Source of the DNA: DASQFQ01 sp963722815
Lineage (GTDB): Bacteria > Actinomycetota > Thermoleophilia > Solirubrobacterales > Solirubrobacteraceae
Assembly: GCA_963722815.1 (NCBI GenBank)
Contig: CAVROM010000003.1
Span: forward strand, 62,001-126,000
Direction of reading: 5' to 3'
DNA length: 64,000 bases
The notes beneath the pieces were generated by a model. It saw only the letters and a list, made by a program, of their open reading frames with translations, made no database searches and was not told the DNA's origin. The position numbers and the translations under genes were made by a program. Positions 54,359-62,841 of this stretch are shown one piece after another. The first letter of the stretch is position 1; each line of letters opens with the position of its first letter.

Positions 54359-55318
54359 CTAGTGGGACAGCCGCTCGGCCTCGCGCAGCGCCGCGCGCAG
54401 GCTGCTCGGATCGGCGACGCCGGTGCCCGCGATGTCGAAGGCCGTGCCGTGGTCGACGCTCGTGCGGATCACCGGCAGGCCGACGGTGACGTTGACGCCC
54501 TCGTCGAGCCCGAGCACCTTGATCGGGCCGTGGCCCTGGTCGTGGTACATCGCGACGACGAGGTCGAAGTCGCCGCGGACGGCGCGGAAGAACGCGGTGT
54601 CGGCCGGGAGCGGCCCCTGGGCGTCGATGCCGTCCCCGACGGCGGCGGCGACGGCCGGCTCGAGCTTCTCCGCCTCCTCGCCGCGCCCGAACAGGCCGTT
54701 CTCACCCGCGTGCGGGTTGATGCCGCAGATCGCGATCCGCGGCGCCTCGGTGCCCCCGTTGCGAAGCGCCTCGTCGCCGAGCCGGATCACGCGCTCCACA
54801 CGCGCGGGTTCGATCGCCTCGATCGCGTCGATCAGCCCGATGTGGGTCGTGACGTGGATCACGCGCAGCTTCGGCGTGGTCAGCATCATCGCGTAGTCCG
54901 AGACGCCGGTCAGCTCGGCGAGCAGCTCGGTGTGACCGGGGTACTCATGGCCGGCGAGGTGCAGCGCCTCCTTGTTCAGCGGCGCGGTGCAGATGGCGTC
55001 GACCGCGCCCGCGCTCGCCAGCTCGACCGCGCGCTTGATCGCCTGGTAGGCGCCCTCGCCCGCCTGCGCGGAGAGCTCCCCGAACGGCAGCCCCGGATCG
55101 ATCAGGTCGAGGTCGATGCAGGCGAGCGCGCCGTCGGGCACGGGGTCGCCCGGCCGCTCGACCGCGACGACCTCGACGTCGGCGCCGAGGATGGAGGCGG
55201 CGCGGCGCAGGCGCTCGGCGTCGCCGACCACCACGACGCCCGGGTGCGGATGCGCGCCGACGATGATCTCGGGGCCGATCCCGGCGGCGTCGCCCATCGT
55301 CACGGCGATGCGGCTCAT
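54359..55318 (-). CDS. PdxA-family 4-phosphate dehydrogenase (PdxA2/threonate type)
   Basis: 319 residues. RIAVTMGDAAGIGPEIIVG, ICTAPLNKEALHLAGHEYPG, HTELLAELTGVSDYAMML, GINPHAGENGLFGRGEE and VAMYHDQGHGPIKVLG contain the metal-binding histidines and the substrate lysine of PdxA enzymes. Its ATG overlaps the stop of a DUF1537 kinase (ATGA). This pairing is typical of D-threonate/D-erythronate catabolism, in which the PdxA2 enzyme oxidises and decarboxylates the 4-phosphate to dihydroxyacetone phosphate, and argues against a role in pyridoxal phosphate synthesis. Confidence 0.88.
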   Translation of the reverse strand: MSRIAVTMGDAAGIGPEIIVGAHPHPGVVVVGDAERLRRAASILGADVEVVAVERPGDPVPDGALACIDLDLIDPGLPFGELSAQAGEGAYQAIKRAVELASAGAVDAICTAPLNKEALHLAGHEYPGHTELLAELTGVSDYAMMLTTPKLRVIHVTTHIGLIDAIEAIEPARVERVIRLGDEALRNGGTEAPRIAICGINPHAGENGLFGRGEEAEKLEPAVAAAVGDGIDAQGPLPADTAFFRAVRGDFDLVVAMYHDQGHGPIKVLGLDEGVNVTVGLPVIRTSVDHGTAFDIAGTGVADPSSLRAALREAERLSH

Positions 55319-56352
55319 GCCCCGCTCCTGATCGCGTCGACCGCGCGGCACAGCGTCCCCGGGTCGCCGAACGCGCCGGCCTTGGTGACGATGCCGAGGT
55401 CGCCCGCCCGGCCCAGCGGCACGCCCGGCTCGATCTCCCGGATGAGCTCGATCGCGGTCACGCCGACACGGTCGCATACGGCGCGCGCGGTCTCGCCCCC
55501 GGTGAGGACGAGCCCGGCCGCGTGCTCGACAGCGGCCGCGAGGTCGGCCCCCGCCGAAGCCTCCCCGAAGAGCACGGCATCCTCGCCGCGGGCGAGCGCG
55601 GCGCGCGCCGCCTCGCCCGCGCGCGGGCCGGCCGCGATGCCGACGCAACCAGCCCGCTCGAGCAGCGCCTCGAGCTGCGCCGCGGCCGCCTGCGTGCCGA
55701 CGACGACGAGCGCCGGGCCGCCCGGCGCTGCGGCCGGCGGCGCGGCGCCACCGGAGGACAGCCCGCGGAAGAGCGCGCCCGCGAGCCCCGCCGAACCCGC
55801 CCACACCACGCGGGAATCCGCGCCCACCCACCCCGCAGCGACGATGCGCGCGAGGTCGTCGTCGTCCTTCGCGTCGCACACGAGCACCCCGGCGCGGTCG
55901 AGCGCGCCGTCGTCGAGCACATGGATCACCTCGCGCTCGGTCTGCGCTCGGAGTGTCTCGAGCAGGTCGCCCACGACCTCGCCGCCGACCAGCTGGCGCC
56001 CTCCGACGGTCGTCCGGCCCTGGCCCGGGAACGCCGGCGCCACCACCGCGGTGCCGGCCCCCGCGCCGTCGAGCGCTCCGTCGAGCGCGGCGCCGACGTG
56101 CCCGCGCAGCAGCGAGTCGAGCTTCACGTAGAGCAGCGGCGCTCCCCCGCTCACGGCGTCGCGCGTGGCCGCATAGGCGGCCCGCGCTCCACCGTTCCGC
56201 GTGTCGAGGTCGAGCGCGAGCACGTCGGCCTCCACGCCCGTGTCCGGGCGCAGCGCCACGGCCGCGGTGAGGCCGTGGCGCAACGCTTGCGCGGCGCAGT
56301 CCGCCGCGCCCGTCAGGTCGTCAGCCAGGATCAGTGCCCGACGGACGGGCAC
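55315..56352 (-). CDS. DUF1537-family four-carbon acid sugar kinase
   Basis: 345 residues from GTG 56352. N-terminal signature RALILADDLTGAADCAAQAL, KLDSLLRGHVGAALDGAL and VVAPAFPGQGRTTVGGR are the DUF1537 substrate domain; LVLTGGETARAVCDRVG and GDLGIVTKAGAFGDPGTLCR form the ATP-binding domain. It phosphorylates threonate/erythronate-type acids at C4, feeding the PdxA-type enzyme in the next gene. The total is slightly shorter than the usual ~420 residues. No uptake transporter is adjacent. Confidence 0.88.
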   Translation of the reverse strand: MPVRRALILADDLTGAADCAAQALRHGLTAAVALRPDTGVEADVLALDLDTRNGGARAAYAATRDAVSGGAPLLYVKLDSLLRGHVGAALDGALDGAGAGTAVVAPAFPGQGRTTVGGRQLVGGEVVGDLLETLRAQTEREVIHVLDDGALDRAGVLVCDAKDDDDLARIVAAGWVGADSRVVWAGSAGLAGALFRGLSSGGAAPPAAAPGGPALVVVGTQAAAAQLEALLERAGCVGIAAGPRAGEAARAALARGEDAVLFGEASAGADLAAAVEHAAGLVLTGGETARAVCDRVGVTAIELIREIEPGVPLGRAGDLGIVTKAGAFGDPGTLCRAVDAIRSGA

Positions 56353-56355
56353 CGC

Positions 56356-57217
56356 TCACGGCAGGAAGTAGAACGGGTTCGGCAGCTTGAACGCGGCCGC
56401 CTCGTGCCCGCCCGCGAGGTCGGAGTACTGATCGCCGACGCTCGCCACGATCCGGTAGCCCTGGTCCTCGATCGCCTTCCGCGCGCCCGACTTGTAGTCG
56501 ACGGTCGTGCCGGTGAAGCCGGTCGGCTTGAGCACCAGCGCGTTGTAGTTCGTGAAGCCCTCGCGCTTGAGGTTGTTGCGCGGTGTGGTCGCGCACGGCC
56601 TCGCCGCGGCCCGTGATGAAGAACGTCGCGATGCCCTTCTTCTGGGCCAGCTTGTAGAGCGCGAGCGTGGGCGGGATCGCCTTGCCGATCTCGTTCGTGG
56701 CCTCGGCCTTCGAGTTGTCGCCGAACGTCGAAGTTGTCGGCGTCGATCGCGCTGTAGTTCGAGAGCGCGGTCTCGTCGACGTCGAATACGATCGCGCGCT
56801 TGCCGTGCTTGTGGCCGTGGCGCTTGTGCGAGATCGCGCGCGAGCTTCACGCCGCGCTTGTGGGCGCCGCGACGCGCTGAGCTTGTAGCGGCCGCCGGAG
56901 TGCGAGAGCCACTTCGCCGCGACCGCGTCGACCTTGGCGATCTGCTGCTCGTAGACGCTCGGGCCGCTGACGTTCGGATCGTCGGTGGCGTACGCGCGCA
57001 GGTTCGACTCCCAGTCGCCGGCGTTGTAGGACGTGCTGGAGCCGAGGTAGGGGAGACCGCCGCCGCCGTCCCACAGCTCGACCATCGGGGTGTGCCCGAG
57101 CTTCGTGAGGATCGGGCCGGGCACCGGGACCGTCTGGCCGGTGCTCTGGGCCGAGGCCGCGGTGGGCGCGATCGCCAGGGCGATCGCGGAGATGAGGATG
57201 AGCATGAATTTACGCAT
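56356..57217 (-). CDS. Secreted HAD-type acid phosphatase (class B/P4-like), frame broken
   Basis: Signal peptide MRKFMLILISAIALAIAPTA then ASAQ. The mature part has SYNAGDWESNLRAYATDDPN and IAKVDAVAAKWLSHSGGRYK; in other frames KRAIVFDVDETALSNYSAID (HAD nucleophile DVDET), TLALYKLAQKKGIATFFITG, then NNLKREGFTNYNALVLKPTG and RIVASVGDQYSDLAGGHEA (final HAD acidic pair). At least four slips near 56868, 56837, 56735 and 56582. Non-specific phosphatase or 5'-nucleotidase outside the membrane. First gene of the run leading to the DUF1537 kinase, 3 bp away; it might release phosphate-free sugars or nucleosides. Confidence 0.8.
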
Positions 57218-57335
57218 CTCGCACGCGTACCCCCGGGGGAGCAGGTTCACCCCCTCGGGGCATGGCGCCCGCGCGGACAAGCGGTGGATAGTCGGGACAT
57301 CTCAACCAGTCCCGTCCAGTGAAGGGGTAGATCAG

Positions 57336-58196
57336 ATGGCCGCCAAGCACTCGCTGTTCTCCACCGACGTCGCCGCGCTGTCCCTGCGCACCCTGGGGGC
57401 CAACTCGCGGCTCAACCTCGTCGCCCGCACGCTGCTGATGGTGTTCTCGCTCACCACTGCTGCGCTCGCGGTCGTCTACGTCGTCGTCCGATCAAACGCG
57501 ATCGTCGACATCCTCCTCAAGCCGCGCATCCCCGGCGACGAGATCGCCGGCCGGCTCATCGCGCTCGGCGCCCCGGTGCTGCTGCTCGGCGGGTTCGCGC
57601 TCCTCGCGGCGATCGCCGCGGCCGTGATCCACTCCCGCAGCCTCGAGGAGTCGGTCCGCACGCTCGACTCGATCAACCGCCTCCGGCGCGAGGGCGAGGT
57701 CGCGGTCTCGGCGCGCGGGCTGGTCGTCGCCTTCGAGGAGCAGATCGCCACCATCCGCCGCTCGCACAACCTGCTGCTGTGGCTCGGCCGCACGCTCTTC
57801 GTGATCAGCCTCGGCCTGTTCTCCGTCGCGGCGATCAGCGCGCTGTGGCGCGGCGTCGACATCTGGACGCTGGGCATGGGCGTCACCTCGCTCGGCGGCG
57901 CGATGTGGACGGCCGCCAGCCGCGTGCCCGCCAACGTCGCGCACGACGCCGCCAACGTCGTGCAGATCCAGCTGATCGTGACCGCCGCCCACCGCCAGAT
58001 CAGCCTGCTCGAGAGCGACGCCTTCGCGGCGCTCAACGCCAAGGAGGCCAGCGTCGAGACCCAGCACGCCGTGGCGCTCGACAACCAGGCGCGGATCGAG
58101 CAGGTCATGGCCAGCGCGATCGGCCAGATCGAGACCTACACGGACCCGAAGCCCGTCCAGGCGGCCAACGTGGTCGCGCTGCGCGCCGCCGCCTGA
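57336..58196 (+). CDS. Membrane protein with C-terminal helical domain
   Basis: 286 residues. ATG 57336 follows GAAGGGG by about 11 bp. Helices at about 30-50 (TLLMVFSLTTAALAVVYVVV), 75-98 (LGAPVLLLGGFALLAAIAAA), 150-170 (LFVISLGLFSVAAISALWRG) and 175-190. After the last helix a ~95-residue amphipathic helix (VQIQLIVTAAHRQISLLESD, ETQHAVALDNQARIEQVMAS) suggests a coiled coil. The layout is like TRADD-N/membrane-associated sensor proteins, but no family is claimed. Confidence 0.6.
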   Translation: MAAKHSLFSTDVAALSLRTLGANSRLNLVARTLLMVFSLTTAALAVVYVVVRSNAIVDILLKPRIPGDEIAGRLIALGAPVLLLGGFALLAAIAAAVIHSRSLEESVRTLDSINRLRREGEVAVSARGLVVAFEEQIATIRRSHNLLLWLGRTLFVISLGLFSVAAISALWRGVDIWTLGMGVTSLGGAMWTAASRVPANVAHDAANVVQIQLIVTAAHRQISLLESDAFAALNAKEASVETQHAVALDNQARIEQVMASAIGQIETYTDPKPVQAANVVALRAAA

Positions 58197-58241
58197 CCTC
58201 CGGTTGACATCCGCCGGGCGTCCCGCGACGCTTGCATCGCG

Positions 58242-58931
58242 TTGAAAGACCTGCCGCTCGCGTTGCACTCGTCTTCCCCCTCCGAGCTGAAGGCCCGGCT
58301 CGAGGCGGACCGTCGCGGGACGCCGTACCTGCTCTACCGCCCGCACGAGGACGAGCAGCGGATCCTCGAGCTCGCCCCGGAGCTGGAGCGCGCGACGATC
58401 GGCCGGCAGGAGGCGTGCGACGTCGCGCTTCCGGAGGACCCGTCGGTCTCGCGCGTCCACGCCGTGCTCGACCGCATCGGGGAGGAGTGGACGCTGGTCG
58501 ACGACGGCTCCTCGCGCAACGGCTCGTTCGTCAACGGCCAGCGCGTGCACGGCCGCCAGCGGCTGCGCGACGGCGACCTGGTGCGGGTGGGGGACACGCT
58601 GATCGCGTTCCGCGCCGTCCGCGAGCAGGCGCAGCCCGCCTCCGCCGACACGGTGCCGGCGATGCGCTCGCCGATCGTGATCTCGACCGCCCAGCGCCGC
58701 GTGCTGGTCTCGCTGTGCCGGCCGTTCGCCGACGCCGGCTTCGCGGCGCTGCCGTCGAACGCCGACATCGCCGAGGAGCTGTTCCTCAGCGCCGAGACCG
58801 TCAAGTCGCACCTGCACGCGCTGTTCCACGCGTTCGACCTCGACGACGTCCCGCCGCAGCAGAAGCGCGCGCGGCTCGCCTCCACCGCGCTCGAGCAGGG
58901 CGTCGTGACGCTCGTCGACCTAACCGTCTAG
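58242..58931 (+). CDS. FHA-domain protein with C-terminal winged-helix-like region
   Basis: 229 residues, TTG start at 58242. FHA domain (about 45-125): ERATIGRQEACDVALPEDPS, SVSRVHAVLDRIGEEWTLVD, SSRNGSFVNGQRV contain the phosphothreonine-binding R, S-x-x-H and N-G. After a linker, PIVISTAQRRVLVSLCRPFA and LPSNADIAEELFLSAETVKS, then HLHALFHAFDLDDVPPQQKR resemble an HTH of the LuxR/BTAD kind. It would read Ser/Thr kinase signals and bind DNA; no kinase is nearby. Confidence 0.85.
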   Translation: MKDLPLALHSSSPSELKARLEADRRGTPYLLYRPHEDEQRILELAPELERATIGRQEACDVALPEDPSVSRVHAVLDRIGEEWTLVDDGSSRNGSFVNGQRVHGRQRLRDGDLVRVGDTLIAFRAVREQAQPASADTVPAMRSPIVISTAQRRVLVSLCRPFADAGFAALPSNADIAEELFLSAETVKSHLHALFHAFDLDDVPPQQKRARLASTALEQGVVTLVDLTV

Positions 58932-59368
58932 GCCCGGTCGACCCGGAACGCGAAGCAGCCCGGCCCGGCGAAGTGCACGTGCAGGAACTCGACCTCGGGG
59001 TCGGCCAGCAGCGCCTCGGCGCGCTCGCGGAACTGCTCGCCCTCGAGCACGGTTGCGTCGGTCAGCATCGCGTCGGCGTCGTAGGCGCGCACCGACAGGA
59101 TGCGCCGGGAGACCTGCTCGGAGACGACGCCGGGCTCCGAGGCGAACGGCTCGCAGCCGTCGGCGTGGACGAAGACCGGGCCGTCGCCCGCGTACGGGCT
59201 GGGCACCAGGAACGGGTCGTAGGCGGTAAGCGCCAGCCGCTCACCGGGTGCGGCGTCGCGGAGGCAGCGCCGGCAGGGCTCGCGGTCGGAAGCGGTCTTG
59301 CGCACCGTGACGGGGGCGGCGGTGTCGACCTCGCCGGCGGGCAGCGGGTGGAGGATGAAGGTGCTCAT
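58928..59368 (-). CDS. DUF1203-family protein
   Basis: 146 residues. The family pattern is seen in VTVRKTASDREPCRRCLRDA, APGERLALTAYDPFLVPSPY, PVFVHADGCEPFASEP and FLHVHFAGPGCFAFRVDRA. The two CxxC-type cysteines (CRRC) and final HFAGPGC are typical. Function unknown. Ends overlap tail-to-tail with the FHA gene by 4 bp. Confidence 0.85.
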   Translation of the reverse strand: MSTFILHPLPAGEVDTAAPVTVRKTASDREPCRRCLRDAAPGERLALTAYDPFLVPSPYAGDGPVFVHADGCEPFASEPGVVSEQVSRRILSVRAYDADAMLTDATVLEGEQFRERAEALLADPEVEFLHVHFAGPGCFAFRVDRA

Positions 59369-59421
59369 GACCCTCCAACGGCGGGCGCGCCGGCCGTGTG
59401 AGGCTCGATTACAGTCGGGCG

Positions 59422-59811
59422 ATGAGCTCCCTCGTCACCGGCGTCGACTTCGTGTCGATCCCCACCCAGGACCTCGAGCGCGCGGTCGCGTTCTACGGCG
59501 ACACGCTGGGCCTCGAGCGCTCGGTCTACATGCCCGAGCGCAACTTCGCCGAGTTCGAGAACGGCACCGTCACGCTGAACGTGCTCAACCCCGAGCGCAT
59601 GGGCATCGGCGCGTTCACGCCCAACCCGAACTTCCTCGCGCTCCACGTCGACGACGTCACGGCGGCCCGTGCCACGCTCGAGGAGCGCGGCGTCGCGTTC
59701 CACGGCGACATCTTCGACACCGGCGTGTGCCACATGGCGTTCTTCGCCGACCCGGACGGCAACGCGCTGATGCTCCACCACCGCTACGCGCCGCGGGCGC
59801 CCGAGGGCTAG
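59422..59811 (+). CDS. VOC-family (glyoxalase-fold) protein
   Basis: 129 residues from ATG 59422. VTGVDFVSIPTQDLERAVAF, YGDTLGLERSVYMPERNFAE and FLALHVDDVTAARATLEERG, then HMAFFADPDGNALMLHHRYA: two beta-alpha-beta-beta-beta units with metal-site H/E positions partly kept. Likely a small dioxygenase, lyase or resistance protein; substrate unknown. The stop TAG is part of a 15-bp hairpin shared with the converging peptidase gene. Confidence 0.85.
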   Translation: MSSLVTGVDFVSIPTQDLERAVAFYGDTLGLERSVYMPERNFAEFENGTVTLNVLNPERMGIGAFTPNPNFLALHVDDVTAARATLEERGVAFHGDIFDTGVCHMAFFADPDGNALMLHHRYAPRAPEG

Positions 59812-59860
59812 ATGGTTGATTCCACGACCCCCGCACGGCGGCCGCGGAATCAACCATCTA
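59809..59860. terminator. 15-bp hairpin spanning both stop codons of convergent genes
   Basis: TAGATGGTTGATTCC at 59809-59823 pairs perfectly with GGAATCAACCATCTA at 59846-59860. The first three bases are the stop of the VOC gene; the last three, read on the minus strand, are the stop of the M1 peptidase gene. Loop of 22 bases. Works as a terminator in both directions. Confidence 0.85.
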
Positions 59861-61387
59861 ACGGCGCGGGCGGCGGCTCGGCGCGAGCGTCCGCGCCGTC
59901 GGCGGCGTGGTCGTCACCGGGTCCGTCTTCCAGTCCGGGTGCCCCGGCATCGGCGGCGTCTTGGTGCCGTAGACCCACGCGCGCAGGAAGCCGCGCAGGT
60001 CGCGATGCGAGACCTGCGAGGAGAGCGCGATGAAGTCCTCCGTCGTCGCGACGCGGTCGCGGTAGCGCGCCACCCACGCGCGCTCGATCCGCTCGAACGT
60101 GCGCGCGCCCACCACCTGGCGCAGCGCGTACAGGACGAGCGCGCCCCCGTGGTAGACCTGCAGGTCGAACAGGTGGCTCGCGTCGATCGGCTGCGCGACC
60201 GGGCCGGAGTCGTGGCGCCACTGGTCGCTGTGCCGGTAGACGGCGTGCATCAGGTCCTCGACCGTGTCGTAGCCCTCCGGATCCGGATAGTTGACGGTGT
60301 CGTCGGCGAGGAAGCCCCGCTCCTCGGAGTAGACGAACTCGTACCAGCTGGCATGGCCCTCGTTGAGCCAGATGTCGCTCCACTCGCGGGGCGCGACGCT
60401 GTCGCCGAACCACATGTGCGACAGCTCGTGCAGCAGCGTCGCGTCGCCGTAGCCGACCGGCTGGTCCTCGAACCAGTAGGTGTCGAGCAGCGAGATGCCT
60501 TGCGTCTCGAGCGCGAAGCCGAGGTCCGCGCGGATGACGAGCGAGCCCATGGCGTCGAGCGGGTAGCGCCCCACGCGGTCCTCCATCCAGTCGATCTGCG
60601 ACGGGCCGATCGCGAGGCGCGGCAGGATCTCGGCCTCGAGCGAAGGCGGCACGACGTCGCGCAGCAGGATGCCGGGACGCCGGCCGGGCGAGGAGAAGTT
60701 CAGGTTCCCGACCGCCAGCTGGGTCAGCTCGGTCGCCATCGGATGGCGCTCCGCGTACAGCCATGTCGTGCGGCCCTTGCGCGTCCAATGCCCGAGCGGC
60801 AGGCCGTTGGCGACCGCGGTGGTGCCGGCGGGCACGTCGAAGCGGAACGTGAACGTCGCTTTGTCGCGCGGGTGGTCGTTGGAGGGGAAGACGTAGTGCT
60901 CCCCATCCGGCTGGCCGGCGGTGGCCGAGCCGTCGGCGTGGATGAAGAACGCGGTCGACGCCGTGTCGTCGGCCGGCTCGGTGGGGACCGCGACGAAGTG
61001 GCTGACGCGGACGACGAACAGGCCGTTCTTGCGCAGCGCGCGACGCGGTGTGATCACCAGCTCCTGGCCGTCGCGACGCCAGCCCGCGGGGGCGCCGTCG
61101 ACGGTCACGCCGCCGAGGCTCTTGCCCGCGAAGTCGAGGTCGAAGCGCGAGAGCGACTGGGTCGCGCGCGCGAAGATCGTGACCGTCCCGTCGATCGGCT
61201 GGGACGGGGCGCTCGTCGCGTAGCGGAGGTCGAGGTCGTAGTGGAGGACGTCGTAGCCGCCGTTGCCGAGGCCCGGGAACAGCCGGTCCCCGATCCCGGC
61301 CGCGCCGGGCGAGGCACCGCCGGCCGCGTGGGCGGGAGCGGCGAGGGCGAGCACGAACAGCACGACGAGCAGTCCACGGATTCTCAT
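59858..61387 (-). CDS. Secreted M1-family aminopeptidase
   Basis: 509 residues. Signal peptide MRIRGLLVVLFVLALAAPAH then AAGG. N-terminal beta domain (GNGGYDVLHYDLDLRYATS, TVTIFARATQSLSRFDLDFA), then the gluzincin site H320-E-L-S-H (LLHELSHMWFGDSV) with the third ligand in WLNEGHASWYEF. The C-terminal helical part is short and ends in a polybasic PSRRPRR. Removes N-terminal amino acids from exported peptides or has lost strict exopeptidase specificity (the GxMEN motif reads GFALETQG, with the E kept). Stop lies inside the shared terminator. Confidence 0.9.
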   Translation of the reverse strand: MRIRGLLVVLFVLALAAPAHAAGGASPGAAGIGDRLFPGLGNGGYDVLHYDLDLRYATSAPSQPIDGTVTIFARATQSLSRFDLDFAGKSLGGVTVDGAPAGWRRDGQELVITPRRALRKNGLFVVRVSHFVAVPTEPADDTASTAFFIHADGSATAGQPDGEHYVFPSNDHPRDKATFTFRFDVPAGTTAVANGLPLGHWTRKGRTTWLYAERHPMATELTQLAVGNLNFSSPGRRPGILLRDVVPPSLEAEILPRLAIGPSQIDWMEDRVGRYPLDAMGSLVIRADLGFALETQGISLLDTYWFEDQPVGYGDATLLHELSHMWFGDSVAPREWSDIWLNEGHASWYEFVYSEERGFLADDTVNYPDPEGYDTVEDLMHAVYRHSDQWRHDSGPVAQPIDASHLFDLQVYHGGALVLYALRQVVGARTFERIERAWVARYRDRVATTEDFIALSSQVSHRDLRGFLRAWVYGTKTPPMPGHPDWKTDPVTTTPPTARTLAPSRRPRR

Positions 61388-61417
61388 CCGCGTGAGCCTA
61401 CGCCGCCGAGGAGTAGC

Positions 61418-62383
61418 GTGCCGCCGATGCGCGTACCGATCACGCTCGACCTCCACATCACGGCCTTCAACTTCCCGGACGTGCCGCCCGAGCGCCTCTT
61501 CGAGCACCTGGCGGAGATGGCCAAGACCGCCGAGGAGAACGGCTTCGGCTCGGTCTCGGTCATGGATCACCTGCACCAGATCCCGCCGATGGGCCCGCAG
61601 GAGCTCAACATGCTCGAGGGCAACATGGCGCTGGCGGGGATCGCGGCCCGGACCAGCAAGGCCGACCTGGGCCTGCTCGTGGGCGGCGTGACCTACCGCA
61701 ACCCGGCGCTGCTGGCCAAGATGTGCACGACGCTCGACGTCATCTCCGGCGGCCGCGCGTGGTTCGGCATCGGCGCCGCGTGGTTCGAGGCGGAGCACGA
61801 CGCCTACGGCGTCCGCTTCCCGCCGCTCAAGGAGCGCTTCGAGCACCTCGAGGACACGCTGCGGATCGCGCGCGCGATGTTCACCGAGGAGCGCGCGACG
61901 GTGGAGGGCACCCATCACCGGGTCGACGGCGCCCTCAACAACCCGAAGCCGGTGCGCGGCGACATCCCGATCCTCATCGGCGGCAGCGGCGAGCGCAAGA
62001 CGCTGCGGCTCGTCGCCCAGTACGGCGACGGCTGCAACGTGTTCGGCGACGCCGAGCGCTTCCAGCACCTGATGGGCGTGCTCGACCGCCATTGCGAGGA
62101 TGTCGGGCGCGACCCGGCCGAGATCACGCGCACCACGATGGCGACGGTCGTAGTCACCGAGACGCAGGAGGACGCGGAGCGCAAGAAGGCGGCGGCGCTG
62201 GAGGCCGGCATGCCGCGCGAGCGGATCGAGGCGGCGTGGATCGGCGATCCGGACACGGTCGGCGAGCGCGCGCAGGCATACCGCGATGCCGGCGTGGAGG
62301 GGATGACGATCGTCATGCCCGACGCCTACGACCTCGAGGCGGTCGCGCTGGCGGGCAAGACGCTCGGCGCGGTGTTCAACTGA
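61418..62383 (+). CDS. LLM-class F420-dependent oxidoreductase
   Basis: 321 residues. The GTG at 61418 is preferred to ATG 61427 because GAGGAG ends 4 bp before it. LFEHLAEMAKTAEENGFGSV, SVMDHLHQIP, LGLLVGGVTYRNPALLAKMC, TLDVISGGRAWFGIGAAWFE, PILIGGSGERKTLRLVAQYG, and DTVGERAQAYRDAGVEGMTI are classic luciferase-like monooxygenase signatures of the F420 group. Oxidation of an unknown substrate with coenzyme F420. Its stop overlaps the DUF2269 start (TGATG). Confidence 0.9.
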   Translation: MPPMRVPITLDLHITAFNFPDVPPERLFEHLAEMAKTAEENGFGSVSVMDHLHQIPPMGPQELNMLEGNMALAGIAARTSKADLGLLVGGVTYRNPALLAKMCTTLDVISGGRAWFGIGAAWFEAEHDAYGVRFPPLKERFEHLEDTLRIARAMFTEERATVEGTHHRVDGALNNPKPVRGDIPILIGGSGERKTLRLVAQYGDGCNVFGDAERFQHLMGVLDRHCEDVGRDPAEITRTTMATVVVTETQEDAERKKAAALEAGMPRERIEAAWIGDPDTVGERAQAYRDAGVEGMTIVMPDAYDLEAVALAGKTLGAVFN

Positions 62384-62841
62384 TGGCGCTCGCGGTCACG
62401 TTCTACGACGTCGTCGTCTGGATCCACGTCACCGCCGTCGTGGTGGCCTTCGGCGCGCTGTTCGCGTATCCGGTCTTCCTGGCCGTCAACGCGCGCGCGC
62501 CGCTCGCCGAGCGCGCCGCCCTGCACCGCGCCCAGATCGCCTTCAGCCAGCGGGTGACCGGGCCGGCGATCGGCGTGATCCTGCTCGCCGGCATCTACCT
62601 CGCGACCAAGGCGAAGCTGTGGGACCAGGCGTGGGTCGGCATCTCGCTGCTGCTCCTGTTCGTGATCGCCGGCCTCGGCTCGACCGTGCTGCGGAAGGGG
62701 GAGGAGCGGCTCGAGGCGACCGCCGCCGGCGGCGACGAGCCCGGCTACGCGGCCGCGCTCGCGATCGTGCGGAAGTGGACGCTGATCACGCTCGCGCTGA
62801 TCGTCGTCGTGATCTTCCTGATGACGACGAAGCCGTTCTGA
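62383..62841 (+). CDS. DUF2269-family membrane protein
   Basis: 152 residues with four helices: VVWIHVTAVVVAFGALFAYP, RVTGPAIGVILLAGIYLATK, WVGISLLLLFVIAGLGSTVL and WTLITLALIVVVIFLMTTKP. Conserved WIHVTAVVVAFGA is the DUF2269 start. Function unknown. TGATG overlaps on both sides join it to the LLM oxidoreductase before and the hydrolase after, so the three form an operon. Confidence 0.8.
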   Translation: MALAVTFYDVVVWIHVTAVVVAFGALFAYPVFLAVNARAPLAERAALHRAQIAFSQRVTGPAIGVILLAGIYLATKAKLWDQAWVGISLLLLFVIAGLGSTVLRKGEERLEATAAGGDEPGYAAALAIVRKWTLITLALIVVVIFLMTTKPF

